A stretch of 36,372 nt of DNA from Deltaproteobacteria bacterium (lineage in GTDB: Bacteria > Myxococcota_A > Polyangia > Nannocystales > Nannocystaceae). Position 1 is the stretch's first letter, and the number at the start of each line of letters is the position of its first letter. Shown piece by piece: positions 1-7,221 of the stretch. Location of the stretch: contig CANLQR010000012.1 of the NCBI GenBank assembly GCA_947492135.1, positions 1 to 36,372 of the forward strand, read 5' to 3'. The position numbers were made by a program, and so were the translations under genes. Under the pieces are notes generated by a model. That model had not been told where the DNA came from and ran no database searches. It saw nothing but the letters and a program-made list of their open reading frames with translations.

Positions 1-2071
1 CGGCAGCCGCCGCCAGTGCAGCCGAGGCCTCGGCCCACGCCGCGGCCGCCGCCTCGGCCTGATCGTCGGGCGGCGCGTCGGCATAGGCGAGCGCGGCGCG
101 GTACAGCGCCGCGGTGTGTCGCGCGCGCAGGCCGACGATCTCGAGACCGTCGACGATCTCGGCGATCCACGGGTTCGCCGCGATCGGCACCCCGGCCGCG
201 ACGTCGCGCATCGCGGCCGTCCACCCGCCGTATGCGAGCGCAGCCGCGTCGAGCGCCGCGAGATCGATCGCCTCGAACGCCGCGCGGTCGCCCTCGCCGT
301 AGGCGCTGACCTCGGCGAAGCCCGGACGCACCGGGCGGAACTCGAGACCGCTCGCCGCGGCGATCACGTCGGCGTCGTCTTCACCAGCGAAGTAGGTGAA
401 CAGGCCGCCCGGCCGCCCCCTCGCGTCGCTCCGGACCAGGAACGTCTCGCGTTGGTGGTCGATGACCTCGCGGAGGATCGCCAGCGCCTCGGCCTTGGCA
501 CTGCAGGGGTTGAGTTCCGCGCCGCACAACGGATCGAGCAGCTCGCCGAGCACGTCATCGAGCGAGAGCTCGGCGTTGACCGCCATCAGGCCGACCGCGT
601 AGTCCTGTTGCCAGTAGCCCCACTCGTGGCCGCTGTTGAACATCCGAACCCCCGCCAACGTGCCGCCGTTGCGTGGCAACAGCGGCCGGAGCAGTTCGGT
701 GTCGCGGTGACGGGTCGCGATGTACAGCGGCAGGTACACCGGCACCGCGTTGTCGAAGCTGAGCCACCACGACCCTTCCGGGAAGTAGGTCACCGGTCGA
801 CCCTCCGACGAGGCCCGCTGCATCAGGCACAACTTGTGCTCGAACGACTGCTGGGCGTACACACGAGCCTCGCCCTCGAGCGGATAGAACATCACCGTGT
901 GGACCTGGATCCCGAAGCTCGCATCGGTGTGGAAGGCCAGATCGTAGTAGTCGATGCGTCCGTCCGCGTTGGTCCGATTGGCGCACCCGAGATCGTCGAA
1001 GTTCGGGCTGGGTTGGGCGCCCGTGATGTGGTTGTTGATCTCGATCGCGATGTCCGGGTTGGCGGCGCGGGCGGCCTCGGCGGCCCAGGTGATCCATTGC
1101 ACCGTCTCGGTGTCCGGCGTGGTGGTGAACTCGGTCGGACCGAAGTGGATGCCGAACCACGCGGCATCGGGTCGCTCGGCCAGCCGCCGCGCGACGAGTT
1201 CGGCGATCTGCTGCTGAACCGGCACGTCGCTGCTGGGGTCGATGTCGGCCGATGCCCCCTGTTGCTGGTTGTGCAGTGTGATTCCCGCCCCGGTGGGGAA
1301 ACCCAGATCGACGCGCAATGCCTCGAGTTCGGTCTCGCGTTGCCGACCGGCGGCCTCGGTCGCAACGCCCCGTCCGGGCCCACGGAAGCGGTTGCCTCGG
1401 TTCTTCACGATCCACGCGTTCACGGCCGCGGCCTCGTCGATCGGATGATCACCATCCGAGAACGACTCGAGGTGCTCGAGCGGATGGGCCGAATGAAACG
1501 ACCACGACCGCCAGCGGACATCGGGGATGGCATCGCGCCCACCCGGCTGTAGGATCGTGGGCGCGCGCGCGAGTCGCCGGAGCGCGACGGCGTCGAGCTC
1601 GAGCAGGTGCTCCTGCTCCGGGTGGTAGAACCGGGCCCCGAGCCGCCGCAGCACCTCGTAGCCCGCGAACTGCCGCGACAGCGCGCTGTTGGCGGCCGTC
1701 CACAGCACCACGCGCTCGTCCTGGACATCGTGCTCGATCGCGAAACCGTCGACGCCGAGCGCCGCGAGGCGTTGGTCGGAAAAGCGCGAGCCGTCGCGCT
1801 CGCCCTCGAGCACGATCGCGAGCGCCGCGGCGTGATCGGCCAAGACGTCAGTGACGGCGTCGGGATCGATCGAGGCGACCTCGACCACCTCGCTGCTGCC
1901 GGCGATGCGCTCGAGGTAGCCGCGCAGGATCTCGGCGGTCGTCGAGGTCGCCTCGTCGGCGCTGGTGGGGATCACGACGATCGTCGCCGCAGACTCGCCG
2001 GGTTGTCGGTCGGCGCCGCAGCCGAGCACGGATCCCGCGAGGACCGCGTGCGACAACGACCGCGTGCGCAC
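1..2071 (-). CDS. DUF4838/alpha-glucuronidase-like lipoprotein, C-terminus beyond the window
   Basis: Open for 690 codons on the minus strand and still open at the window edge, so the C-terminus is missing. The N-terminus is a short lipoprotein signal (Arg at positions 2 and 4, hydrophobic core, lipobox SVLGC with Cys18). Residues about 28-150 resemble the N-terminal accessory domain of DUF4838 and GH67-type proteins, ending in the hallmark GYEVLRRLGARFYHPEQ, which matches the family pattern YELLERLGVRxxHPxE. The middle resembles a catalytic barrel: WFGIHFGPTEF and then IAIEINNHITG. The protein is probably a surface or periplasmic carbohydrate-active lipoprotein; substrate unknown. Start chosen at the GTG at 2071, because the other in-frame GTG (2080) lies inside an excellent Shine-Dalgarno sequence. 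It follows the PhoX-like gene almost directly, suggesting co-transcription. Family assignment rests on motif memory and is moderately sure. Confidence 0.75.
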   Translation of the reverse strand, partial: MRTRSLSHAVLAGSVLGCGADRQPGESAATIVVIPTSADEATSTTAEILRGYLERIAGSSEVVEVASIDPDAVTDVLADHAAALAIVLEGERDGSRFSDQRLAALGVDGFAIEHDVQDERVVLWTAANSALSRQFAGYEVLRRLGARFYHPEQEHLLELDAVALRRLARAPTILQPGGRDAIPDVRWRSWSFHSAHPLEHLESFSDGDHPIDEAAAVNAWIVKNRGNRFRGPGRGVATEAAGRQRETELEALRVDLGFPTGAGITLHNQQQGASADIDPSSDVPVQQQIAELVARRLAERPDAAWFGIHFGPTEFTTTPDTETVQWITWAAEAARAANPDIAIEINNHITGAQPSPNFDDLGCANRTNADGRIDYYDLAFHTDASFGIQVHTVMFYPLEGEARVYAQQSFEHKLCLMQRASSEGRPVTYFPEGSWWLSFDNAVPVYLPLYIATRHRDTELLRPLLPRNGGTLAGVRMFNSGHEWGYWQQDYAVGLMAVNAELSLDDVLGELLDPLCGAELNPCSAKAEALAILREVIDHQRETFLVRSDARGRPGGLFTYFAGEDDADVIAAASGLEFRPVRPGFAEVSAYGEGDRAAFEAIDLAALDAAALAYGGWTAAMRDVAAGVPIAANPWIAEIVDGLEIVGLRARHTAALYRAALAYADAPPDDQAEAAAAAWAEASAALAAAA

Positions 2072-2074
2072 CGC

Positions 2075-2083
2075 GATCACCTC
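2075..2083 (-). promoter_or_regulatory. Ribosome binding site, 9-nt anti-SD match, overlapping the upstream stop codon
   Basis: Reading the minus strand, GAGGTGATC is fully complementary to the usual 3' tail of bacterial 16S rRNA. It shares two bases with the TGA stop of the upstream gene. The GTG at 2071 lies 8 nt after the GAGG core, a good spacing, which decides the start of the DUF4838-like gene and suggests translational coupling. Confidence 0.6.
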
Positions 2084-3380
2084 AGGCGAACGGGCCCGTC
2101 ACGGCGAGCGTGAGGCCGTCGTGCTGGAGGTTCACGAACATCACGCGACCGTCGGGCGAGAAGCATACGCCAGCGAGCTCGGAGGGGCTCAGCGCGCCCC
2201 GGGCGAAGGGCACCAGCGTGCGGTCGGAAGTGAGTGCGCGCAGGAAGTTGCCGTCCTTGCCGTCCTCGCAGACGAACAGCTGGCCGCCGGGCGAGAACGT
2301 GACGTTGTCGGGGAGGTCGAGCATCGCGGCGTCGTCGCTATGGACGACGACCTCGAGCCGGTCGCCGCCGGGCCCGCGCAGCAGACGAAAGATCTGTCCC
2401 GTGCCTGCCGGGCCCCCTTCGGTGGCCGTGAACCAGATCTCGCCTCGGTCGAGCACGACGTCACGATGGTACCAGATGCCCTCGCCGCGCCGGATCGTGG
2501 CGGCACCCTTGCCCTGCGCCTCGCGGCGAAGCGTGTCGTCGCGCGGATCGGGTTCGTCGATGTCGACCCACTCGACGTCGGCAACCTGACCCGCCACCCA
2601 GTCGCGCGTCGACGCGCCGTCGACGCCGACCACTCGCAGCGCCTGCAGTCGGCCCACGAACGGTGCGCGACGATCGGTGGGCACGAAGCGGTACAAGCAA
2701 CCGTCGGGGCGATCCTCGGTGAGATAGGCGATGTCGGTCGATGGCTCGATGGCCGCCGCTTCGTGGTTGAAGCGACCATATCCGCCCAGCCGCACCGGCG
2801 CCCGCACCCGGGGGGCCTCGACGTCGCACAGGAACACGTACCCGTGCCCCGCCTCGTCGCCGGCCTCCTCGCAGCTGAGCCAACCCCACGGCGAGGGCCC
2901 GCCCGCGCAGTTGCGCGAGGTACCCGCGAGCACGAGGTTGCTCGAGATCACCTGCGCCGACTTCGGGTCGATCACCAGGCGCGTGACCCCGCCGTACGCC
3001 GCGCCGTCGAACGCCTCGGCGGGGGCGGCACCGACCTGGAAGGGGCCCAGTGACGTGTCGTGCGGGGCAACCTCGTGGTTGCGCATCAGCACCCAGTGAC
3101 CGTCACGACCCGAGAAGCACGCCATCCCGTCGGGCTTGGCCGGGGCGCGCCAACCATCGCTCATCGGTGTGCCGGCGCGGCCGATCACGCGGTAGCTGAA
3201 GCCAGGGGGCAGATCGAGGATCCCCTCGTGATCGGGTCGCAGCGGCCCGAACGACCGACCGCGTGTCCCACCGGTACGCGCAATCGCGATCGGCACCATG
3301 CACGCCGCGAGGGTCGCACCACCACCCGCGAGAAAGCGTCGTCGGTCCCACGCCACGGGCGTCATCGTGGTGCTTGGCAC
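2082..3380 (-). CDS. PhoX/DUF839-family protein with Tat signal
   Basis: 432 residues. A twin-arginine signal (DRRRFLAGGG, residues 12-20, then a hydrophobic stretch to about 34) predicts export as a folded protein. The mature part has the DUF839/PhoX signature stretches in order: PPGFSYRVIG, PDGMACFSG, VLMRNHE, GGPSPWGWLSCEEAG, FNHEAAAI and LTEDRPDGCLYRF. PhoX proteins are Ca/Fe-dependent alkaline phosphatases, but many DUF839 members are uncharacterised, so phosphatase activity is an inference. The ATG at 3380 is used; a second in-frame ATG five codons on (3365) would also keep the whole Tat motif. The next gene downstream is a lipoprotein with a GTG start at 2071, so the two probably form one transcript. 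Confidence 0.85.
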   Translation of the reverse strand: MPSTTMTPVAWDRRRFLAGGGATLAACMVPIAIARTGGTRGRSFGPLRPDHEGILDLPPGFSYRVIGRAGTPMSDGWRAPAKPDGMACFSGRDGHWVLMRNHEVAPHDTSLGPFQVGAAPAEAFDGAAYGGVTRLVIDPKSAQVISSNLVLAGTSRNCAGGPSPWGWLSCEEAGDEAGHGYVFLCDVEAPRVRAPVRLGGYGRFNHEAAAIEPSTDIAYLTEDRPDGCLYRFVPTDRRAPFVGRLQALRVVGVDGASTRDWVAGQVADVEWVDIDEPDPRDDTLRREAQGKGAATIRRGEGIWYHRDVVLDRGEIWFTATEGGPAGTGQIFRLLRGPGGDRLEVVVHSDDAAMLDLPDNVTFSPGGQLFVCEDGKDGNFLRALTSDRTLVPFARGALSPSELAGVCFSPDGRVMFVNLQHDGLTLAVTGPFA

Positions 3381-3449
3381 CGTATCTCACAAGCAACAAA
3401 CTCCGCGCCGCGCCGCGTCGATCGCGTAACGGACAGGCGATCGGCCGCG

Positions 3450-4550
3450 TCAGCGCCAGGACATGCGCGGCGCGTCGAGCGGCTGTTCGACGACGTAGAC
3501 CGCCGGCGTGCACCGCTTCTCGGCCCGCGCCGGCAAGCAAGTGCCCCGCCAGAAGTCGCGCGGCGCTGCCCAGATCCGCAGCCGGTCGGCGCGGGGCTCC
3601 ACGCTCAGGCCCTCGTGGAACACGCCGCGAACCGGCATCGCGGCTGGACGCCACTCCATCGAGGCGACCTCCTCGACGACCATGTCGGGCCGCCCGAAAC
3701 CCCGGAGCGCCCACACATCGAGTCGGTGCTGCCGGCCACCGAAGAGATACACGTCACCGTCGCGATCGACGATCGTCGCGATCCCCTGGTAGCGTCGCCA
3801 GCGTCGTCCGGCCGCCTCGAGTCCCGGCGCGTCGAACATGCGCTCGGCGACGCAGCTGCCGTCCGTGTCCACGGCGTCGATGCGCCAGATCAGCAGGTGG
3901 GTGTAGCCGACGGCGACGGCGAACAGGTGGTCGTCCGAGACCACCAGCGCCGTCGCCGCGAGCCCACCACGGCGATCGTTGTCGATCGCACACACCAGCG
4001 CGCCGTCCTGGTCGCGAACCTCGAGCCGCGAGTGATCGTCCGCGCCATGGACATCGAACGGCTCTCGGCCGATCGGCACCAGGATGCGACCCTCCTGCCC
4101 GCGCTTGACCACCGCATGTCCCACGGATGGATGGGGAAACCGATCCCCCACGAGCCTCAAGCCAGCGACGTCAGAAAACGAACGCGGCTCGTCGGTCTTG
4201 CGTCCGAAGATCTGCAACCACCCGGTTTGGTTGCGGCGGTCGACGCACGAGGTCATCACCACGTCGTCGGCGACCGAGATCGCCTGGGTGTGGCAATTGC
4301 GATCGACGCCTTGCGCCGAGAACGACATTCGTCGGATGCGCCGGGTCTGCCCGGGCCGCCGTAGGGCGTGACGCAGCTGCGACGCGCTGCCCTCGTAGGT
4401 GGGACTCACGAACGCCGCGGCATCGATGGGAGACGCCACGGCGTCGGACGATAGCGTCGCGGCGAGCAACGCGGCGGTCGCGATCAAGAGCGCCTCCGCG
4501 GTGGCAGACCGAACGATGCGACGACCTTCAGCCCACCACGGCTCCACCAC
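3450..4550 (-). CDS. Exported protein of unknown function
   Basis: About 366 residues if started at the GTG at 4550. The N-terminus then has Arg residues followed by a hydrophobic core (LLIATAALLAATL) and an Ala-x-Ala-like site before SPIDA, a plausible signal peptide. The rest has repeated short beta-type segments with WD/GD turns (DRDGDVYLFGG, HLLIWRIDAV), suggesting a propeller-like fold; no family recognised. Four mature Cys may pair. The start is uncertain: a TTG at 4487 has GGAGG five bases upstream and overlaps the stop of the small upstream gene (TTGA), but starting there would remove the basic residues of the signal peptide. The gene ends about 70 bases before the PhoX-like gene on the same strand. 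Confidence 0.6.
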   Translation of the reverse strand: MVEPWWAEGRRIVRSATAEALLIATAALLAATLSSDAVASPIDAAAFVSPTYEGSASQLRHALRRPGQTRRIRRMSFSAQGVDRNCHTQAISVADDVVMTSCVDRRNQTGWLQIFGRKTDEPRSFSDVAGLRLVGDRFPHPSVGHAVVKRGQEGRILVPIGREPFDVHGADDHSRLEVRDQDGALVCAIDNDRRGGLAATALVVSDDHLFAVAVGYTHLLIWRIDAVDTDGSCVAERMFDAPGLEAAGRRWRRYQGIATIVDRDGDVYLFGGRQHRLDVWALRGFGRPDMVVEEVASMEWRPAAMPVRGVFHEGLSVEPRADRLRIWAAPRDFWRGTCLPARAEKRCTPAVYVVEQPLDAPRMSWR

Positions 4551-4780
4551 GGGCGGACCCGAACGACGAGAAATTCGCCCCCGGCCAGCCGGCCGGCCGG
4601 GACCAGCAGGCTCGCCCGGATTCCCAGGAACAGGGCCGACCCGCGGGCGTAGCAGGCGGACCACATCTGGGGCGCCGGTGGCCCTTTGCGCACGGCCACG
4701 TTCGAGCGCAGGGCGCCGAGGTCGGCGACGTCGACGATCTGAACCGCGGGAGGCTCGGGTGCAAACATGTTGCTCGCCAC
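4484..4780 (-). CDS. Small hypothetical protein, possibly AgmX/PglI-like
   Basis: 98 residues (94 from the second ATG at 4768). Codon third positions are strongly G/C throughout, as in the surrounding genes, which argues for a real gene rather than a chance frame. No signal peptide is visible. The segment MWSACYARG followed by IRASLLVPAGRLAGGEFLV is loosely like the Cys-Tyr and strand pattern of AgmX/PglI C-terminal domains, but the match is weak and I would not name it. The stop overlaps a possible TTG start of the downstream exported protein. A 14-bp perfect palindrome sits about 40 bases upstream and could be its operator. Confidence 0.42.
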   Translation of the reverse strand: MASNMFAPEPPAVQIVDVADLGALRSNVAVRKGPPAPQMWSACYARGSALFLGIRASLLVPAGRLAGGEFLVVRVRPWWSRGGLKVVASFGLPPRRRS

Positions 4781-5091
4781 AGTAGAGGTCGTGTGTGACG
4801 CAGCGTGATCGCGAGCGTGAGAACTTCGCGAAGTTGATGTCGCAGGAAACCTGGCGAACCACGCACGGATTCGTCACCATTGGGGCACGTCGCGCCGTGC
4901 TTCGATCACGAACTCGCGACGGCGGTGACGTCGCGACGACGCTGCGGTGACGCCGACCGCTGGTGGAGACGATGCGGCGTCGATCGTGCAACAGGAACCG
5001 CGGCGGACGGGGCGGCAACCGCCGTGTGTCCGAGATCCGCGTGTGACACTGGCGGCGATCCGCCGTCGCGGGCTGGACGGGATCGACGTCC
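4781..5091. other. Intergenic region between divergent small genes
   Basis: 311 bases with no convincing coding frame. It holds the upstream regions of the minus-strand gene starting at 4780 and the plus-strand gene starting near 5092. The only clear structure is the perfect palindrome at 4822-4835. No sigma-70 hexamers stand out. Confidence 0.5.
4822..4835. promoter_or_regulatory. Perfect 14-bp palindrome AACTTCGCGAAGTT, possible operator
   Basis: The sequence equals its own reverse complement with no spacer, and the symmetry stops at both flanks (G on each side). It lies 42-55 bases upstream of the ATG at 4780 on the minus strand, where a dimeric repressor would act. A site of this length is rare by chance. 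No regulator gene is adjacent. Confidence 0.4.
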
Positions 5092-5343
5092 GTGATCCGT
5101 TCGGGTAGTCCCCGAGATGAGCGGGACAAGGTGTGCCAGGGTTTCAATAACAAAAGGTGCTACGCCGATCACGGAAAGAAGAACGAGGGACAGCCATATC
5201 GAAGTGGAAATCCGAGGGCGCTTGCGCGACAGGTCGACCGCGAGTTCGAGCGCGACCTGGGGCGGCGTGCCGGTTTCATCGCGCTCAACAACGTCGACAA
5301 CTATGTGAGCTGGATGTGGAACCGCGATCACCACAGGCGCTAA
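5092..5343 (+). CDS. Small orphan protein
   Basis: 83 residues from a GTG. The C-terminal half (from GNPRALARQVDREFERD to the end) has strongly GC-rich third positions; the first 35 codons are much more A/T-tolerant (AAT, AAA, TAT, AGT), unlike neighbouring genes. The C-terminus is acidic/basic then aromatic (NNVDNYVSWMW). No signal peptide and no known family. The last 28 bases overlap a possible start of the next gene. The N-terminal boundary is unsure, because there is an in-frame stop at 5044 and several frames are open here. It may be a remnant or a recently acquired gene. Confidence 0.37.
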   Translation: MIRSGSPRDERDKVCQGFNNKRCYADHGKKNEGQPYRSGNPRALARQVDREFERDLGRRAGFIALNNVDNYVSWMWNRDHHRR

Positions 5344-6137
5344 GCGGCGCCGCTTGCAACGGCCTCCGGTTCGCCGTGGTCGCGGTCCTGGTCGCGTGCG
5401 GGATCAGAGTTTGCGGCTCCCCGTCTGTTGACGAGGGCCTGCTGGCAGACGTGCTAATAGAAGACTGTCAAGGGGTGCGGAGACTCGAAGGTTGCTCGCC
5501 GTGCCGCGGCCCTTTCAATTCCGAGTCCGAGTGTAAGCGGATGACGGATGGTTGGCTCGGGCCTGCGCGGGCGGCCGGGCTCACGTACGCGAAGTCGTGT
5601 ATCGACGGACTCCTCGAGCGCGCCCAAGAATTCGACATCGCCTCGGACGCGTGCTCCCCCGACGCTTCCGACTTCCTCTTTTGGCTCCCCTGCGAGGACG
5701 AGTGCCAGATCTACTTCGGCACGGCCACCATCGGGGAGCAATGCGAGCGGTTTGGCCGCCGCATGTCGACCTGCGCCGCCGACCTCGCATGCGGTTTCGA
5801 CGACATTTGTCACGCCCCTTGCGACCTACCGCAGGTGATTCCCGAAGGGGGGCCGTGCGGCTACGCGGTCGGCCTGGTGCAGGAGCACTGCAGCGACGGC
5901 CTGGTCTGCGACGAAGCGACTGCAACATGCGTCGTGCCGACGAGCACCGGCGCGCCGTGTAACCCTGCGGCGCCGGTTTGCGGCCCCGCCGATGGTTGCA
6001 GGTCCGCGATGATGACCTGCGAGCCGCGCCGCGCGCTCGGTGCCGGATGCGGAGCCCACGACGAGTGCATCAGCGGCGTGTGCGACGGTCAATGCAAGCC
6101 TCCGGACCCTTTCCCTTGCGGACATCAGTACTTCTGA
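5316..6137 (+). CDS. Cys-rich lipoprotein
   Basis: 273 residues from the GTG at 5316. A hydrophobic core (FAVVAVLVACG) ends in a lipobox LVAC. The mature protein has more than twenty cysteines. The second half shows spaced units of the kind IGEQC..C...LAC....C and GGPC......HC..GLVC....C, a disulfide-rich pattern seen in many myxobacterial surface lipoproteins. It probably sits on the outer membrane; function unknown. A shorter start at GTG 5376 is possible but would leave a signal peptide without basic residues. Codon bias is slightly weaker than in the neighbours for the first 60 codons. It converges on proC, leaving a junction that holds a hexamer repeat and two hairpins. Confidence 0.7.
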   Translation: MEPRSPQALSGAACNGLRFAVVAVLVACGIRVCGSPSVDEGLLADVLIEDCQGVRRLEGCSPCRGPFNSESECKRMTDGWLGPARAAGLTYAKSCIDGLLERAQEFDIASDACSPDASDFLFWLPCEDECQIYFGTATIGEQCERFGRRMSTCAADLACGFDDICHAPCDLPQVIPEGGPCGYAVGLVQEHCSDGLVCDEATATCVVPTSTGAPCNPAAPVCGPADGCRSAMMTCEPRRALGAGCGAHDECISGVCDGQCKPPDPFPCGHQYF

Positions 6138-6164
6138 ACCCAGTCACGCGTGGGGTGGCGCGGT

Positions 6165-6200
6165 TGTTGCCGCCGGTCAGCATGCTCTTGTTCGGCAACA
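6165..6200. terminator. Possible hairpin terminator, convergent junction
   Basis: TGTTGCCG at 6165-6172 and CGGCAACA at 6193-6200 form a perfect 8-bp stem with a 20-nt loop, 28 bases after the stop of the Cys-rich lipoprotein. There is no T-tract, so termination would be unconventional or Rho-assisted. Confidence 0.35.
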
Positions 6201-6240
6201 TCACCCAGATCGAACTCCTCGATCGTGTCAGGTGGCACAC

Positions 6241-6270
6241 CACGTCCACGACCACGTCCACGACCACGAC
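6241..6270 (+). repeat. CACGWC hexamer tandem repeat, 5 units
   Basis: Five consecutive hexamers CACGTC/CACGAC between the convergent stops of the Cys-rich lipoprotein (6137) and proC (6328). The same hexamer, inverted and in 15 units, occupies another convergent junction at 18163-18252. It lies in no gene I accept. Confidence 0.85.
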
Positions 6271-6280
6271 AAGAAATCGG

Positions 6281-6296
6281 CGGTTCCCAGGAACCG
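6281..6296. terminator. Short tight hairpin CGGTTCC-CA-GGAACCG
   Basis: A 7-bp perfect inverted repeat with a 2-nt centre, 32 bases past the proC stop when read on the minus strand. It could be a terminator stem or a protein-binding palindrome. No T-run follows on either strand. Confidence 0.3.
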
Positions 6297-6327
6297 GACA
6301 GAGCCTAGAAACCGACCGGCGACGCCG

Positions 6328-7158
6328 TCAGCCGTGAGGCTCGGGTTTGCTCGGACCACCCAGCGATGCGGCCACCCGCGCGGCCTCCTGGATCGTGCGG
6401 GCGAGCACCGAGCGGATGCGGCCGTCTTCCATCGTCAGCAGTCCGGCGATCGTCGAACCCGCGGGGGTGGTGACCTGATCTTTGAGCGCCGCCGGATGGA
6501 GCTTGGTGTCGAGCACCATCGTTGCCGCGCCGAGGAACACCTGCGCGGCGATCTCGAGGGCGACGTCGCGACGAAGACCCATCATCACGCCACCGTCGGC
6601 GAGCGCCTCGAGCATCACGTAGGCGAACGCGGGCCCGCTACCATTGAGGCTGGTCACCGCGTCCATGTGCTTGTCTTCGAGCTCGATCACGCGACCCACC
6701 GCGGCGAAGATCTTCCGTGCGATCGCGAGCTCCTCGACGCCCGAACGCGGGCCAGGTGCCAGCACCGTCATGCCCTGGCTGACCAAGCACGGGGTGTTGG
6801 GCATCGCCCGGATCAGCTTGGCCTCGGGTAGCCAGGCACCCAGAGTGGCCAGGCGAACGCCGGCCGCGATGCTGATGACGAGCTTCCCGCTGGTCGCGGC
6901 GCGCATGCGGTCGTCGTCGAGCAACTCGACCATGAATTGGGGCTTGACCGCGACCAGGATCACGTCGGCATCGGCACAAGCCGCGGCGTTGTCGTGACCT
7001 GCAGCGATGCCATACGTCTGCCGCAGGCGCTCGGCGGGTTCGGGCCGCCGCACCGTCACGTGCACTCCGGCAGGCGTGAAGACCTGGGCGTGCAACAGCC
7101 CCGCGAGGATCGCCTCGCCCATCGTGCCGCATCCGACGATCGCCAGTGTTGAAGTCAC
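6328..7158 (-). CDS. proC: Pyrroline-5-carboxylate reductase
   Basis: Catalyses the last step of proline synthesis: NAD(P)H-dependent reduction of 1-pyrroline-5-carboxylate in the cytoplasm. 276 residues, the normal family length. N-terminal Rossmann motif GCGTMG (residues 9-14), AVKPQ of the cofactor domain, AMPNTP, GSGPAFAY, and the P5CR signature DQVTTPAGSTIAGL near the C-terminus are all present. The start is the GTG at 7158, which places the Rossmann strand at residue 5 as in homologues; the frame is open further upstream, but that part is antisense to the next gene. It diverges from the flavin oxidoreductase, with only 63 bases between the two starts. Nothing appears broken. Confidence 0.95.
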   Translation of the reverse strand: MTSTLAIVGCGTMGEAILAGLLHAQVFTPAGVHVTVRRPEPAERLRQTYGIAAGHDNAAACADADVILVAVKPQFMVELLDDDRMRAATSGKLVISIAAGVRLATLGAWLPEAKLIRAMPNTPCLVSQGMTVLAPGPRSGVEELAIARKIFAAVGRVIELEDKHMDAVTSLNGSGPAFAYVMLEALADGGVMMGLRRDVALEIAAQVFLGAATMVLDTKLHPAALKDQVTTPAGSTIAGLLTMEDGRIRSVLARTIQEAARVAASLGGPSKPEPHG

Positions 7159-7221
7159 ACCCGTGGCGTTACCATGGTCCGCCGCGCGCGGACAATCCCG
7201 GTCGTCTGGCCCACTCGGACC

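Noticed and set aside
116-1552. 478-codon plus-strand open frame
   Set aside because: It is codon-aligned antisense to the lipoprotein gene on the minus strand, whose protein has a lipobox and family motifs. The plus product is Arg/Val/Asp-rich without motifs.
4906-5334. 142-codon minus-strand frame with a hydrophobic stretch
   Set aside because: The plus-strand frame has far stronger third-position G/C over 5200-5340, and the hydrophobic part is the antisense of it.
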